Shown here: one piece after another, positions 8,841-18,021 of the stretch
How positions within the stretch are numbered: the first letter of the stretch is position 1
Layout of the letters: every line of letters starts with the position of its first letter
NCBI RefSeq assembly: GCF_000800255.1
Contig: NZ_CP009747.1
Location: forward strand, 3,968,001 to 4,032,000
DNA length: 64,000 nucleotides
From: Pseudomonas parafulva
GTDB lineage: Bacteria > Pseudomonadota > Gammaproteobacteria > Pseudomonadales > Pseudomonadaceae
Reading direction: 5' to 3'
The notes under the pieces: model-generated
What the model was told of the DNA's origin: nothing
Databases searched by the model: none
Seen by the model: the letters and a program-made list of their open reading frames with translations, nothing else
Program-made: the position numbers and the translations under genes

Positions 8841-9812
8841 ATGCCATCCCCTGTCCTGCCGCGCCTGTTCGCCACTTTGCTGCTCGGCAGCCTGTGCGGT
8901 CTCGCCCAGGCTGCCGACGTGACCGTGGCCTACCAGACCACCGTCGATCCGGCCAAGGTCGCCCAGGCCGCCGGTCGCTACGAACAGGCCAGCCACGCCA
9001 GCATCGATTGGCGCAAGTTCGACAACGGCGCCGACATCATCGCCGCCGTGGCCTCCGGCGACGTGCAGATCGGCTACCTGGGTTCCAGCCCGCTGGCCGC
9101 CGCCACCACCCGCAAGGTGCCGGTGCAGACCTTCCTGATCGCCACCCAGATCGGCGCTGGTGAGGCGCTGGTCGCGCGCCAGGGCATCGATACCCCGCAG
9201 GATCTGATCGGCAAGAAGGTCGCCGTGCCCTTCGTCTCCACCGGGCACTACAGCCTGCTGGCGGCGCTGAAAGCCTGGAACATCGACCCCGCCAAGGTGC
9301 AGATCCTCAACCTCGCACCGCCGGCGATCATCGCCGCCTGGAAGCGCGGCGACATCGACGCCACCTATGTCTGGGATCCGGCCCTGGGCGTGGCCAAGGA
9401 AACCGGCAAGGTGCTGATCACCTCCGGCGAGCTGGCGCAAAAAGGCGCGCCCACCTTCGACGCCTGGATCGTGCGCAAGGACTTCGCCGAGCAGCACCCG
9501 CAAATCGTCAAATCCTTCGCCCAGGTCACCCTCGACGCCTACGCCGACTATCGCAAGGATCCGCAAGCCTGGCTGGCCGATGCGCACAACGTGAACGCGC
9601 TGGCCAAGTTGTCCGGGGCCAAGGCCGCCGACATCCCTGGCCTGCTGCAAGGCAACGTCTACCCGCTGGCCGCCGAGCAGAAGGCCCTGCTGGGCGCGCC
9701 CAGCACCGAGGCGCTCAGCCACACCGCAGCCTTCCTCAAGGAACAGGGCAAGGTCGAGGCGGTGCTGCCGGACTACGCGCCCTACGTCACCGCCCAGTAC
9801 CTGCCCGACTGA
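8841..9812 (+). CDS. tauA: taurine ABC transporter, periplasmic binding protein TauA
   Basis: A 323-residue protein with a signal peptide (MPSPVLPRLFATLLLG, cleavage near GLAQA-ADV). The mature protein starts VTVAYQTTVDPAKVAQA and contains GDVQIGYLGSSPLAAATTR, both characteristic of TauA. It binds taurine in the periplasm. The ATG at 8841 is preferred over the upstream TTG at 8823 because a GCGAGG ribosome-binding site lies 7-12 bases ahead and the signal peptide then begins normally. It is the first gene of tauABCD. Confidence 0.93.
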   Translation: MPSPVLPRLFATLLLGSLCGLAQAADVTVAYQTTVDPAKVAQAAGRYEQASHASIDWRKFDNGADIIAAVASGDVQIGYLGSSPLAAATTRKVPVQTFLIATQIGAGEALVARQGIDTPQDLIGKKVAVPFVSTGHYSLLAALKAWNIDPAKVQILNLAPPAIIAAWKRGDIDATYVWDPALGVAKETGKVLITSGELAQKGAPTFDAWIVRKDFAEQHPQIVKSFAQVTLDAYADYRKDPQAWLADAHNVNALAKLSGAKAADIPGLLQGNVYPLAAEQKALLGAPSTEALSHTAAFLKEQGKVEAVLPDYAPYVTAQYLPD

Positions 9813-9851
9813 TCAGTTGAAGGCGCCACGCGGCGCCAATCGGAGCCCGCC

Positions 9852-10643
9852 ATGGCCTTGCTCGAACTGGAGCGCATCAGCGCACAGTACCCCGGCGCCA
9901 GCACCCCGGTGCTGGATGACATCAACCTGACCCTGGCCCCCGGCCAACTGCTGGTCGCGCTCGGCCCCTCGGGCAGCGGCAAGACTTCGCTGCTGAACCT
10001 GATCGCCGGTTTCGTCGCGCCCAGCGGCGGGCGCATCACCCTCGATGGCCAACCCGTGCGCGGCCCCGGCGCCGACCGTGGCGTGGTGTTCCAGGACGAC
10101 GCGCTGCTGCCCTGGCAGACCGTGCTCGGCAACGTCGCCTTTGGCCTGGAACTGGCCGGCATTCCCCGCGCACAACGTGAAGCCAAGGCCCGCGAGATGC
10201 TAGCTCTGGTCGACCTGGCCGGGTTCGCCGAGCGGCGCACCTGGCAACTCTCGGGCGGCCAGAAGCAGCGCGTCGGCCTGGCCCGCGCCCTGGCCGCCGA
10301 CCCACGGCTGCTGCTGATGGACGAGCCGTTCGGCGCCCTCGATGCCTTCACCCGCGAGCAGATGCAGACCTTGTTGTTGCAGGTGTGGCAGCGCACGGCC
10401 AAGCCGGTGCTGCTGATCACCCATGACATCGAAGAAGCGGTGTTCCTGGCCAGCGACTTGATTCTGCTGGCGCCCAATCCGGGACGAGTGGTCGAGCGCC
10501 TGCAACTGGACTTCGGCCAGCGCTACGCCGCTGGCGAATCGGCACGGGCGATCAAGTCCGACCCGCGCTTCATCGAAACCCGCGAGCACGTGCTGTCGCG
10601 CGTGTTCGCCCAACGCGGTGTGCACCGCGAGGAGTCCGCATGA
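9852..10643 (+). CDS. tauB: taurine ABC transporter, ATP-binding protein TauB
   Basis: A 263-residue ABC ATPase. Walker [10 protein letters not shown] is near residue 38, Q-loop [11 protein letters not shown], signature LSGGQKQR, Walker [19 protein letters not shown] and switch histidine LITHD. The Q-loop and the FGALDAFTR string mark the TauB/SsuB/NrtD class. It drives taurine import through TauC. It is spaced 39 bp after tauA and overlaps tauC by four bases (ATGA). Confidence 0.93.
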   Translation: MALLELERISAQYPGASTPVLDDINLTLAPGQLLVALGPSGSGKTSLLNLIAGFVAPSGGRITLDGQPVRGPGADRGVVFQDDALLPWQTVLGNVAFGLELAGIPRAQREAKAREMLALVDLAGFAERRTWQLSGGQKQRVGLARALAADPRLLLMDEPFGALDAFTREQMQTLLLQVWQRTAKPVLLITHDIEEAVFLASDLILLAPNPGRVVERLQLDFGQRYAAGESARAIKSDPRFIETREHVLSRVFAQRGVHREESA

Positions 10644-11479
10644 GCACGCTGGAGCTGCCGGTCACCGGCAAAGCGCACGCCTCGGCGTCGCCCACCGTCA
10701 ACCCACGACGTGCGCTGTCGACTCGCTGGATCAGCGCCCTGACCCTGGCCACTCTGCTACTGGCCTGGTGGCTGGTGACGGCCGCCGGCTGGGTCGAGCC
10801 GCTGTTCCTGCCGTCGCCCGGCGATATTCTGGTCAAGGGCTGGGTGCTGCTGACCCAGGGCTACATGGACATGAGCCTGTGGCAGCACCTGAGCGCCAGC
10901 CTCGGGCGCATCGGCGCCGCCCTGCTGGCAGCCACGCTGACGGCCATTCCGGTCGGCGTCGCCATCGGTTGCAACCGCGTGGCGCGCGGCGTGCTCGACC
11001 CGCTGATCGAGTTCTACCGGCCCATCCCGCCGCTGGCTTATCTGCCGCTGATCGTGATCTGGTGCGGCATTGGCGAGCTGTCGAAGGTGTTGCTGATCTA
11101 CCTGGCGATCTTCGCCCCGATCGCCATCGCCACGGCCACCGGTGTGCGCACCGTCGATCCAGCGCGGCTGCGCGCCGCGCAGTCGCTGGGGGCGAGCCGG
11201 GCGCAACTGATTCGCCATGTGATCCTGCCCAGCGCCCTGCCCGACATTCTCACCGGCGTGCGCATCGGCCTGGGCGTCGGTTGGTCGACCCTGGTCGCCG
11301 CCGAACTGATCGCCGCCACCCGCGGCCTGGGCTTCATGGTGCAGTCGGCCGCGCAGTTCCTGGTCACCGATGTGGTGGTGCTCGGCATCGTGCTCATCGC
11401 GCTGATCGCCTTCGCCCTGGAAATGGGCCTGCGCGCCCTGCAACGCCGCCTGGTGCCCTGGCACGGACAGAGCCACTGA
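10640..11479 (+). CDS. tauC: taurine ABC transporter, permease TauC
   Basis: A 279-residue inner-membrane protein with about six transmembrane segments after a short cytoplasmic N-terminus. The permease coupling loop is visible around [19 protein letters not shown], and the C-terminal part has [21 protein letters not shown], as in TauC. It forms the taurine channel with TauB. The start overlaps the tauB stop by four bases. The gene ends 29 bp before tauD. Confidence 0.93.
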   Translation: MSTLELPVTGKAHASASPTVNPRRALSTRWISALTLATLLLAWWLVTAAGWVEPLFLPSPGDILVKGWVLLTQGYMDMSLWQHLSASLGRIGAALLAATLTAIPVGVAIGCNRVARGVLDPLIEFYRPIPPLAYLPLIVIWCGIGELSKVLLIYLAIFAPIAIATATGVRTVDPARLRAAQSLGASRAQLIRHVILPSALPDILTGVRIGLGVGWSTLVAAELIAATRGLGFMVQSAAQFLVTDVVVLGIVLIALIAFALEMGLRALQRRLVPWHGQSH

Positions 11480-11508
11480 CCTTCGCCCCCTGCATAGCGA
11501 GCCCCGAC

Positions 11509-12342
11509 ATGAGCCTGACCCTCACTCCCCTCAGCCCGGCGCTGGGCGCCCAGATCGACGGCATCGACCTGTCGCGCGCACTCCCTCCCGAGCAGCGCGA
11601 TACCCTCGAACAGGCCTTGCTCGAGCACCAGGTGCTGTTCTTTCGCAAGCAATTCATCACCCCGGCGCAGCAGGCGCATTTTGCCGCGCACTTCGGCGAC
11701 CTGCACATCCACCCGATCTACCCCAACGTGCCAGAAACGCCCCAGGTGCTGATCCTCGACACGGCGGTCACCGACGTGCGCGACAACGCCGTCTGGCACA
11801 CCGACGTGACCTTTCTGCCGACCCCGGCGCTGGGCGCGGTGCTCAGCGCCAAGCAAGTGCCCGCCTATGGCGGCGATACCCTGTGGGCCAGCGGCATCGC
11901 CGCGTTCGAGGCACTGTCGGCACCGTTGCAGCTACTGCTCGACGGCCTCAGCGCCACCCACGACTTCACCCGCTCGTTTCCGCTGGAGCGCTTCGGCAGC
12001 ACAGCCGAGGACCTGGCACGCTGGGAAGCCACCCGGCGCAACCACCCGCCGCTGTCGCACCCGGTGGTGCGCACCCATCCGGTCAGCGGACGCAAGGCGC
12101 TGTTCGTCAACGAAGGCTTCACCACGCGCATCAACGAACTGGCCGAACACGAGAGCGAGGCGCTGCTCAGGCTGCTGTTCGCCCACGCCACGCGGCCGGA
12201 GTTCAGCATCCGCTGGCGCTGGCAGGAGGGGGATGTGGCGTTCTGGGACAACCGCGTGACCCAGCATTACGCGGTGGACGATTACCGGCCGCAGCGACGG
12301 GTGATGCACCGCGCGACCATTCTCGGGGATGCGCCGTTCTGA
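11509..12342 (+). CDS. tauD: taurine dioxygenase TauD
   Basis: A 277-residue Fe(II)/2-oxoglutarate dioxygenase. The iron triad is complete: His97 and Asp99 in VWHTDVTF and His253 in TQHYAVDDY. The 2-oxoglutarate arginine is in the RRVMHR motif near 264-268. It hydroxylates taurine, which decomposes to aminoacetaldehyde and sulfite. The length matches E. coli TauD (283). The start is the ATG at 11509, where the TauD N-terminus ([18 protein letters not shown]) begins; a longer open frame runs back through tauC and was rejected. The gene converges with betT, 57 bp away. Confidence 0.95.
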   Translation: MSLTLTPLSPALGAQIDGIDLSRALPPEQRDTLEQALLEHQVLFFRKQFITPAQQAHFAAHFGDLHIHPIYPNVPETPQVLILDTAVTDVRDNAVWHTDVTFLPTPALGAVLSAKQVPAYGGDTLWASGIAAFEALSAPLQLLLDGLSATHDFTRSFPLERFGSTAEDLARWEATRRNHPPLSHPVVRTHPVSGRKALFVNEGFTTRINELAEHESEALLRLLFAHATRPEFSIRWRWQEGDVAFWDNRVTQHYAVDDYRPQRRVMHRATILGDAPF

Positions 12343-12399
12343 ACACCTGCGCAGGTCACCCTCGACCCGCGCAGGCCTTCACCACGACAACGCCGCGTG

Positions 12400-14403
12400 C
12401 TACCTGACCAGATGCAGGAACTGCATGTGCCGCTCGTACTGGTCGAGGATGTCGTTGATGATCTGCTCCTTGCTGTAGCCGACCAGATCGTAGTTCTGAC
12501 TGCCCTCGGCCAAGTGCACCTCGGCGCGGTAGTAACGGCGGTTCTTCAATTCCTGCGCGCCCAGGCCGCCCAAGGCGAAGGACGGGGTGAAGTAGCCGCG
12601 CATCTGCACTTGGTAGATGAACGGCTGTTCCTCACCGTGGCCGACCTTGAGGCTGACGTTGTCATGGCTCGGGTCGTCCTGGGTGATCAGCGTCAGCCCC
12701 TTCTGCTCGAACACCTCGGTCACATCGGCGATCGCCGGACGCACCACGTCGTCCATGAAGCGGTACACCTCGTCGCGCGATGGGAAGTGCACCGCCTGGC
12801 TCAGACGGTGCCGCCAGCCACCCCGGCCACGGCGGGTCTGGGCGAACGGCGCCAGCGAGTGCATCTGCGCGATGCGCCGCTGGCTCTCCAGGTAGAACGC
12901 TTTGTGCAGCCCCCACATCATGCACAGCAGAATCAGCGAGAACGGCAACGAGGTGAGCACCACCGCCGACTTGAGCGAGTCGATGCTCCCGGCGAACAGC
13001 AGCGCACTGGTGACCAGCGCGGTCATCGCGCCCCAGAAGATCCGCAGCCAGTTCGGGCCGTCTTCGTCGGCGTCCCCGCCCTTGGCCGACAAGGTCGATA
13101 GCACCACGGTGCCGGAGTCGGCGGAGGTGACGAAGAATACGAAGCTGATGAACACGGTGACGGCGATCACCGTCTTGCTCCAGGGGTAGGTTTCCAGCAG
13201 CAGGTACAGGCTCATGGACGGGTTGTCCAAGGCTGACTGGCCCAACGCGGTCATGCCGTGATTGATGACCTGGTCCAGGGCACTGTTGCCGAAGATCGAC
13301 ATCCAGGCCAGGGTGAAGCCCAGCGGAATCAGCAGCACGCCGAAGACGAATTCACGGATGGTGCGCCCGCGCGAGATGCGCGCGATGAACAGCCCCACGA
13401 ACGGCGACCAGGCAATCCACCAGGCCCAGTAGAACACCGTCCAGCCGCCCAGCCAGTCACGGTTCTCGCCGTAGGCATAGACGTCGAAACTCTTGCGCGG
13501 CAAGGCGCCCAAGTAGTCGCCCAGGTTCTGGATCAAGGTATTGAACAGGTGCTGGGTGGGACCGGCGAACAGCACGAACAGCAGCAGCGCGCAGGCCAGG
13601 AACAGGTTGATGTCGCTCATCACCCGCACGCCCTTCTCCACCCCGGCGACCGCCACGGCCACCGCCGCGCCCATCATCAGCACGATCAGCAGCACCTGCA
13701 CCCATTGGCTGTGGTCGATGCCGAACAGGTAATCCAGGCCGGAATTGAGGTGCAGCACGCCAAAGCCCATGTCCGCGCCCAGGCCGAACACCGTGGCGAT
13801 GATGCCGAAGCCGTCCACCGCATAGCCGATCGGCCCGTTGATGCGCTTGCCGATCAGCGGATACAGCGCCGAGCGCAGCGCCAACGGCAGGTTGTGGCGG
13901 TAGGCGAAGTACGCCAGGGCCATGCCGACGAAGGCGAACACGCCCCAGCCGTGCAGGCCCCAGTGCAGGAACAGGATCTGCATGGCCTGGCGCCCGGCCT
14001 CGACCGTGCCCGCTTCGCCCTGGGGCGGCTGCAGCATGTGGGTCAGCGGTTCGGACACGCAGAAGAAGAACAAGGTGATGCTGATGCCGGCGGCGAACAG
14101 CATGCCGGCCCAGGACAGGTAACTGAACTCGGGCTCGTCATGGTCGGCGCCGAGCTTGATCTTGCCGTAGCCGGACACGGCCGTGACCACCACGAACACC
14201 AGGTACAAGGTCATGGCCAGCATGTAGTACCAGCCGACCGTATTGGCCGCCCAGTTCTGCGCGGCCAGCAGCCAGTCGCCCGCCGCCTGGGGGTTGGCGA
14301 TGACGACGAGACCGAAGATAAGGATGAAGCTTGCCGCGAAATAGAACACCGGCGGGTTCATGCGGACCTTGCCGTTGGCAAGGGAAGTGGTCGGTGCACT
14401 CAT
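12400..14403 (-). CDS. betT: BCCT-family choline/betaine transporter (BetT type)
   Basis: A 667-residue inner-membrane transporter of the betaine/choline/carnitine family, with about 12 membrane segments in the first 500 residues. The Trp-rich family signature is in the middle (FYWAWWIAWSPFVGLFIARISRGRT is the region; key residues are the repeated W and the SRGRT end). The C-terminal cytoplasmic part of about 160 residues is typical of the long BetT subgroup, in which it senses osmolality. BetT proteins import choline with protons for glycine betaine synthesis. The start at 14403 has GAGGTG 9 bases upstream; the longer frame adds no family residues. A BetI-like palindrome lies about 100 bp upstream. 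Substrate choice among choline, betaine and carnitine is not certain. Confidence 0.85.
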   Translation of the reverse strand: MSAPTTSLANGKVRMNPPVFYFAASFILIFGLVVIANPQAAGDWLLAAQNWAANTVGWYYMLAMTLYLVFVVVTAVSGYGKIKLGADHDEPEFSYLSWAGMLFAAGISITLFFFCVSEPLTHMLQPPQGEAGTVEAGRQAMQILFLHWGLHGWGVFAFVGMALAYFAYRHNLPLALRSALYPLIGKRINGPIGYAVDGFGIIATVFGLGADMGFGVLHLNSGLDYLFGIDHSQWVQVLLIVLMMGAAVAVAVAGVEKGVRVMSDINLFLACALLLFVLFAGPTQHLFNTLIQNLGDYLGALPRKSFDVYAYGENRDWLGGWTVFYWAWWIAWSPFVGLFIARISRGRTIREFVFGVLLIPLGFTLAWMSIFGNSALDQVINHGMTALGQSALDNPSMSLYLLLETYPWSKTVIAVTVFISFVFFVTSADSGTVVLSTLSAKGGDADEDGPNWLRIFWGAMTALVTSALLFAGSIDSLKSAVVLTSLPFSLILLCMMWGLHKAFYLESQRRIAQMHSLAPFAQTRRGRGGWRHRLSQAVHFPSRDEVYRFMDDVVRPAIADVTEVFEQKGLTLITQDDPSHDNVSLKVGHGEEQPFIYQVQMRGYFTPSFALGGLGAQELKNRRYYRAEVHLAEGSQNYDLVGYSKEQIINDILDQYERHMQFLHLVR

Positions 14404-14501
14404 GGACGGCGCACCTCGACAGCGGTGAAAAGGTTCGGGTTGAACGGGTTCAGCAAAGGGAATCCTCCTGTTGAACACCGGCAGCGGACCAGCGTTTTAA
14501 A

Positions 14502-14517
14502 TTGAACAAGCGTTCAA
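14502..14517. promoter_or_regulatory. BetI-like operator palindrome upstream of betT
   Basis: TTGAAC-N4-GTTCAA, set in AT-rich flanks, lies about 100 bp upstream of the betT start. BetI (TetR family) is known to bind TTGAAC-type palindromes at bet genes. No betI gene is in this window, so the regulator would act in trans. The assignment is inference from sequence resemblance. Confidence 0.45.
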
Positions 14518-14629
14518 GTTAAACACGGTTCGAGCTTCGATGCGACCGTTGGCCGCTGACCGGGCGAGTGATTGACCTTGCTTTTTCGCCAGCAGTTCCA
14601 GGCTCATCGCCACAGGAACCGCTGATCCC

Positions 14630-15562
14630 TCACTGCTTGTCCTGACAATCCAACTGCAAATTAGCCTGGGTGATATTGCTCTCGGCCGGCACGCTGCGGG
14701 TCAGCCAGACGTTACCGCCGATGGTCGAGCCCTTGCCGATGGTGATGCGCCCGAGGATGGTCGCACCGGCGTAGATCACCACGTCGTCCTCGACGATCGG
14801 ATGCCGCGCCAGGCCCTTGTGCAGGGTGCCGGACTCGTCGCTGGGGAAACGCTTGGCGCCCAGGGTCACCGCCTGGTAGATACGCACCCGCTCGCCGATG
14901 ATCGCCGTCTCGCCGATCACCACGCCCGTGCCATGGTCGATGAAGAAACTCGGGCCGATCTGCGCGCCGGGGTGAATGTCGATGCCCGTAGCCGAGTGCG
15001 CCAGCTCCGAGCTGATCCGCGCCAGCAGCGGCAGGCCGGCTTTGTACAGGTGGTGCGCCAGACGGTGATGGATGATCGCCAGGATGCCGGGATAGCACAG
15101 CAGCACCTCATCCACGCTGCGCGCCGCCGGGTCGCCGTGATACGCCGCCAGCACGTCGGTGTCGAGCAGCACGCGCATCTGCGGCAGGGCAGCAGCGAAA
15201 CCCTGGATCAGGCTCAAGGCGTGGGCGTCGACATCCTCGACGTCGACAGTGCCGTGCCGCGCCGCATAGCGCAGCTCCAGGCGCGCCTGGGTCAGCAGCG
15301 AGGTGAGCGCGGCATCCAGGGTGTGCCCGACATAGAAGTCTTCGCTTTCCTCGCGCAGGTCCACCGGGCCCAGGCGCATGGGAAACAGCGCGCCGCACAA
15401 CTGTTCGAGGATCTCGCGCACCGCCTCGCGCGACGGCAGCTCGCGACCGCCCTGCTTGTTGCTGCAGCGCCCATTGCGGCTGCGCCACTGGTCACGGGCC
15501 TGGCGCAGCTCGCTGACGATGGTCGGCAATTGCCAATGGCCGGTGGAAGGATGTTCGCTCAC
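14630..15562 (-). CDS. epsC: serine O-acetyltransferase (EpsC/CysE family)
   Basis: A 310-residue acetyltransferase. The C-terminal part is a left-handed hexapeptide-repeat helix with the serine acetyltransferase signature IDIHPGAQIGPSFFIDHGTG followed by VVIGETAIIG; the catalytic histidine is in FIDHGTG. An N-terminal helical domain of about 150 residues precedes it, as in the longer EpsC-type enzymes. It makes O-acetylserine from serine and acetyl-CoA, the carbon skeleton for cysteine and a sulfur-starvation signal for CysB. I chose the GTG at 15562, which has AGGAGA about 8 bases upstream; the longer frame to 15619 has no such site. It diverges from the cystine importer tcyJLN. Confidence 0.88.
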   Translation of the reverse strand: MSEHPSTGHWQLPTIVSELRQARDQWRSRNGRCSNKQGGRELPSREAVREILEQLCGALFPMRLGPVDLREESEDFYVGHTLDAALTSLLTQARLELRYAARHGTVDVEDVDAHALSLIQGFAAALPQMRVLLDTDVLAAYHGDPAARSVDEVLLCYPGILAIIHHRLAHHLYKAGLPLLARISSELAHSATGIDIHPGAQIGPSFFIDHGTGVVIGETAIIGERVRIYQAVTLGAKRFPSDESGTLHKGLARHPIVEDDVVIYAGATILGRITIGKGSTIGGNVWLTRSVPAESNITQANLQLDCQDKQ

Positions 15563-15797
15563 GGTGGTCTCCTGGCTGGCGGCGGCCGGATGAATCGGCG
15601 CTGATGATAGGCGAATCACTCTACGGCAATTCTTCCCTTGGAAAAAACACCGCTTTATTCCATTCTGCGCCGAGTGCCGCAGCGCCGGTGCGCAGCTCCA
15701 TAGCGCAACGGAATAACGGCTTCGTTTTTAGTATTTCCCGAGCTAACGGCTCACCCCTATAGTCGCCACCTACTCTAACAACAGTGCGGGAACAGCC
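15563..15797. promoter_or_regulatory. divergent promoter region epsC / tcyJ
   Basis: This 235-bp AT-richer region lies between divergent sulfur genes. It contains TTATTCC (15655-15661) and its inverse GGAATAA (15710-15716), and a TATAGT box near 15760 that could be the tcyJ -10. Shared control by CysB is plausible but unproven. Confidence 0.45.
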
Positions 15798-16592
15798 ATG
15801 ACTCGACTCACCAAGCCCCTTCTGAACGCCAGCCTGGCCCTCCTGCTGGGCGCCGGCCTGTTCAATGCCGCCTTCGCCGGCGAGGAACTGAAGACCATCC
15901 AGGAAAAAGGCGTGATCAACGTCGGCCTGGAAGGCACCTACCCACCGTTCAGCTTCGTCGACGAAAACGGCAAGCTGGCGGGCTTCGAAGTGGAACTGGC
16001 CGAGCTTCTGGCCAAGCAATTGGGGGTCAAAGCCAAGGTTCAGCCGACCAAGTGGGACGGCATCCTCGCCGCGCTGGAATCCAAGCGCCTGGACGTGGTG
16101 ATCAACCAGGTCACCATCTCCGAAGAACGCAAGAAGAAGTACGACTTCTCCGAGCCCTACACCGTTTCCGGCATCCAGGCGCTGGTGCTGAAGAAGAAGG
16201 CCGAGCAGTTGAACATCCAGACCGCCCAGGACCTGGCGGGCAAGAAGGTCGGCGTGGGTCTGGGCACCAACTATGAACAGTGGGTCAAGCAGGACGTGCC
16301 CAAGGCCGACGTGCGCACCTACGAAGACGATCCAAGCAAGTTCGCCGACCTGCGCAACGGCCGCATCGACGCCATCCTGATCGACCGCCTGGCGGCGCTG
16401 GAGTACGCGCAGAAGGCCAAGGACACGCAACTGGCCGGCGCCGCCTTCTCGCGCCTGGAGTCCGGCGTGGCGCTGCGCAAGGGCGAACCGGAGCTGCTCG
16501 CGGCAATCGACAAGGCCCTGGAAACGCTCAAGGCTGACGGCACGCTGGCCAAGCTGTCCGAGAAATACTTCGGTGCCGATGTCACTCGATGA
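15798..16592 (+). CDS. tcyJ: cystine ABC transporter, periplasmic binding protein
   Basis: A 264-residue family 3 solute-binding protein with a 27-residue signal peptide (ending NAAFA). The mature protein has the amino-acid-binding signature VGLEGTYPPFSFVDENGKLAGFEVEL and matches TcyJ (FliY), the cystine-binding protein, in length and in the motif QPTKWDGILAALESKRLDVVINQ. It captures L-cystine in the periplasm. Its stop overlaps the next start (ATGA). Its partner serine acetyltransferase lies divergently next door, as elsewhere in Pseudomonas. Confidence 0.9.
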   Translation: MTRLTKPLLNASLALLLGAGLFNAAFAGEELKTIQEKGVINVGLEGTYPPFSFVDENGKLAGFEVELAELLAKQLGVKAKVQPTKWDGILAALESKRLDVVINQVTISEERKKKYDFSEPYTVSGIQALVLKKKAEQLNIQTAQDLAGKKVGVGLGTNYEQWVKQDVPKADVRTYEDDPSKFADLRNGRIDAILIDRLAALEYAQKAKDTQLAGAAFSRLESGVALRKGEPELLAAIDKALETLKADGTLAKLSEKYFGADVTR

Positions 16593-17257
16593 TGCCTGAG
16601 ACCCTGCAACTGGTGATCGACTCCGCGCCCTTCCTGCTCAAGGGCGCGGGCTACACGGTGCTGCTCAGCGTCGGCGGTATGTTCTTCGGCCTGGTGCTGG
16701 GCTTCGCCCTGGCGCTGATGCGCCTGTCGAAGATGCTGCCGCTGGACTGGCTGGCGCGGCTCTACGTCTCGTTCTTCCGCGGCACGCCCTTGCTGGTGCA
16801 GTTGTTCGTGATCTATTTCGGCATGCCGCAGATCGGCATCGAGCTCGATCCGATCCCCGCCTCGCTGATCGGCCTGTCGCTGAACATGGCGGCGTACATC
16901 TGCGAGATCTTGCGCGCCGCCATTTCCTCCATCGACCGGGGCCAATGGGAGGCGGCGGCCAGCATCGGCATGACCCGCACCCAGGCCATGCGCCGGGCGA
17001 TCCTGCCCCAGGCCATGCGCACCGCCCTGCCGCCGCTGGGCAATAGTTTCATCTCGCTGGTCAAGGACACCGCCCTGGCCGCGACCATCCAGGTGCCGGA
17101 GCTGTTCCGCCAGGCGCAGTTGATCACCGCGCGCACCTTCGAAGTGTTCACCATGTACCTGGCCGTGGCGGTGATCTACTGGATCCTCTGCAGCGTCCTG
17201 GCCTACTTCCAGAACCGCATGGAAGCGCGCGTCAACCAGCATGACCAGGAGCACTGA
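16589..17257 (+). CDS. tcyL: cystine ABC transporter, permease
   Basis: A 222-residue polar amino-acid permease with about five membrane segments. It has the HEQRALT-type pattern of His/Glu/Gln/Arg/Ala transporters: the TFFRGTPLLVQL segment near residue 70 and the coupling loop WEAAASIGMTRTQAMRRAILPQA near 130-150. It forms the membrane channel for cystine with TcyN. The start overlaps the tcyJ stop, and only 2 bp separate its stop from tcyN. Confidence 0.9.
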   Translation: MMPETLQLVIDSAPFLLKGAGYTVLLSVGGMFFGLVLGFALALMRLSKMLPLDWLARLYVSFFRGTPLLVQLFVIYFGMPQIGIELDPIPASLIGLSLNMAAYICEILRAAISSIDRGQWEAAASIGMTRTQAMRRAILPQAMRTALPPLGNSFISLVKDTALAATIQVPELFRQAQLITARTFEVFTMYLAVAVIYWILCSVLAYFQNRMEARVNQHDQEH

Positions 17258-17259
17258 AG

Positions 17260-18021
17260 ATGATCGTCGTAGAGGGCCTGACCAAGCAGTTCAAGGGCCA
17301 GACCGTGCTCAAGGGCATCGACCTGAACGTCGCCGCCGGTGAAGTCATCGCCATCATCGGCCCCAGCGGCTCGGGCAAGACCACCTTCCTGCGCTGCCTG
17401 AACCTGTTGGAGACGCCCGATGCGGGGCGAATTCGCATCGGCGACATCGACATCGATGCCGCACGCCCGCTCAGCGCTCAGCAAAGCGCCATTCGGCGTC
17501 TGCGCCAGCAGGCCGGGTTCGTGTTCCAGAGCTTCAACCTGTTTCCCCACCGTACCGCCCTGGAGAACGTCATCGAAGGGCCGGTGATCGTCAAGAAGAC
17601 CCCGCGCGAGCAGGCCGTGGCCTTGGGTCGTCAACTGCTGGCCAAGGTCGGCCTGGCCGGCAAGGAAGACGCCTACCCACGGCGCCTGTCCGGCGGTCAG
17701 CAGCAGCGAGTGGCCATCGCCCGCGCCCTGGCCATGGAGCCGCAGGTGATCCTGTTCGACGAGCCCACCTCGGCCCTCGACCCGGAACTGGTGGGCGAGG
17801 TGCTGGCCACCATCCGCGGCCTGGCGGAGGAAAAGCGCACCCTGATCATCGTCACCCACGAAATGAGCTTCGCCCGCGACGTGGCCAACCGCGTGGTGTT
17901 CTTCGACCAGGGGGTGATCGTCGAGCAGGGCGAGGCCAAGGCGCTGTTCGCCAACCCGCAGCACGAGCGCACCCGCCAGTTCCTGCGCAAGTTCCTCGGC
18001 ACCGCCGCTGCGCAAGACTGA
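17260..18021 (+). CDS. tcyN: cystine ABC transporter, ATP-binding protein
   Basis: A 253-residue ABC ATPase of the polar amino-acid class. Walker A GPSGSGKT is at about residues 34-41, Q-loop VFQSFNLFPH, signature LSGGQQQR, Walker B VILFDEPTSALDPE and switch histidine IVTHEMSFARD. All motifs are intact. It is the last gene of the tcyJLN operon. The tandem repeat array starts 70 bp after its stop, and transcripts leaving tcyN would meet the first large hairpin there. Confidence 0.92.
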   Translation: MIVVEGLTKQFKGQTVLKGIDLNVAAGEVIAIIGPSGSGKTTFLRCLNLLETPDAGRIRIGDIDIDAARPLSAQQSAIRRLRQQAGFVFQSFNLFPHRTALENVIEGPVIVKKTPREQAVALGRQLLAKVGLAGKEDAYPRRLSGGQQQRVAIARALAMEPQVILFDEPTSALDPELVGEVLATIRGLAEEKRTLIIVTHEMSFARDVANRVVFFDQGVIVEQGEAKALFANPQHERTRQFLRKFLGTAAAQD

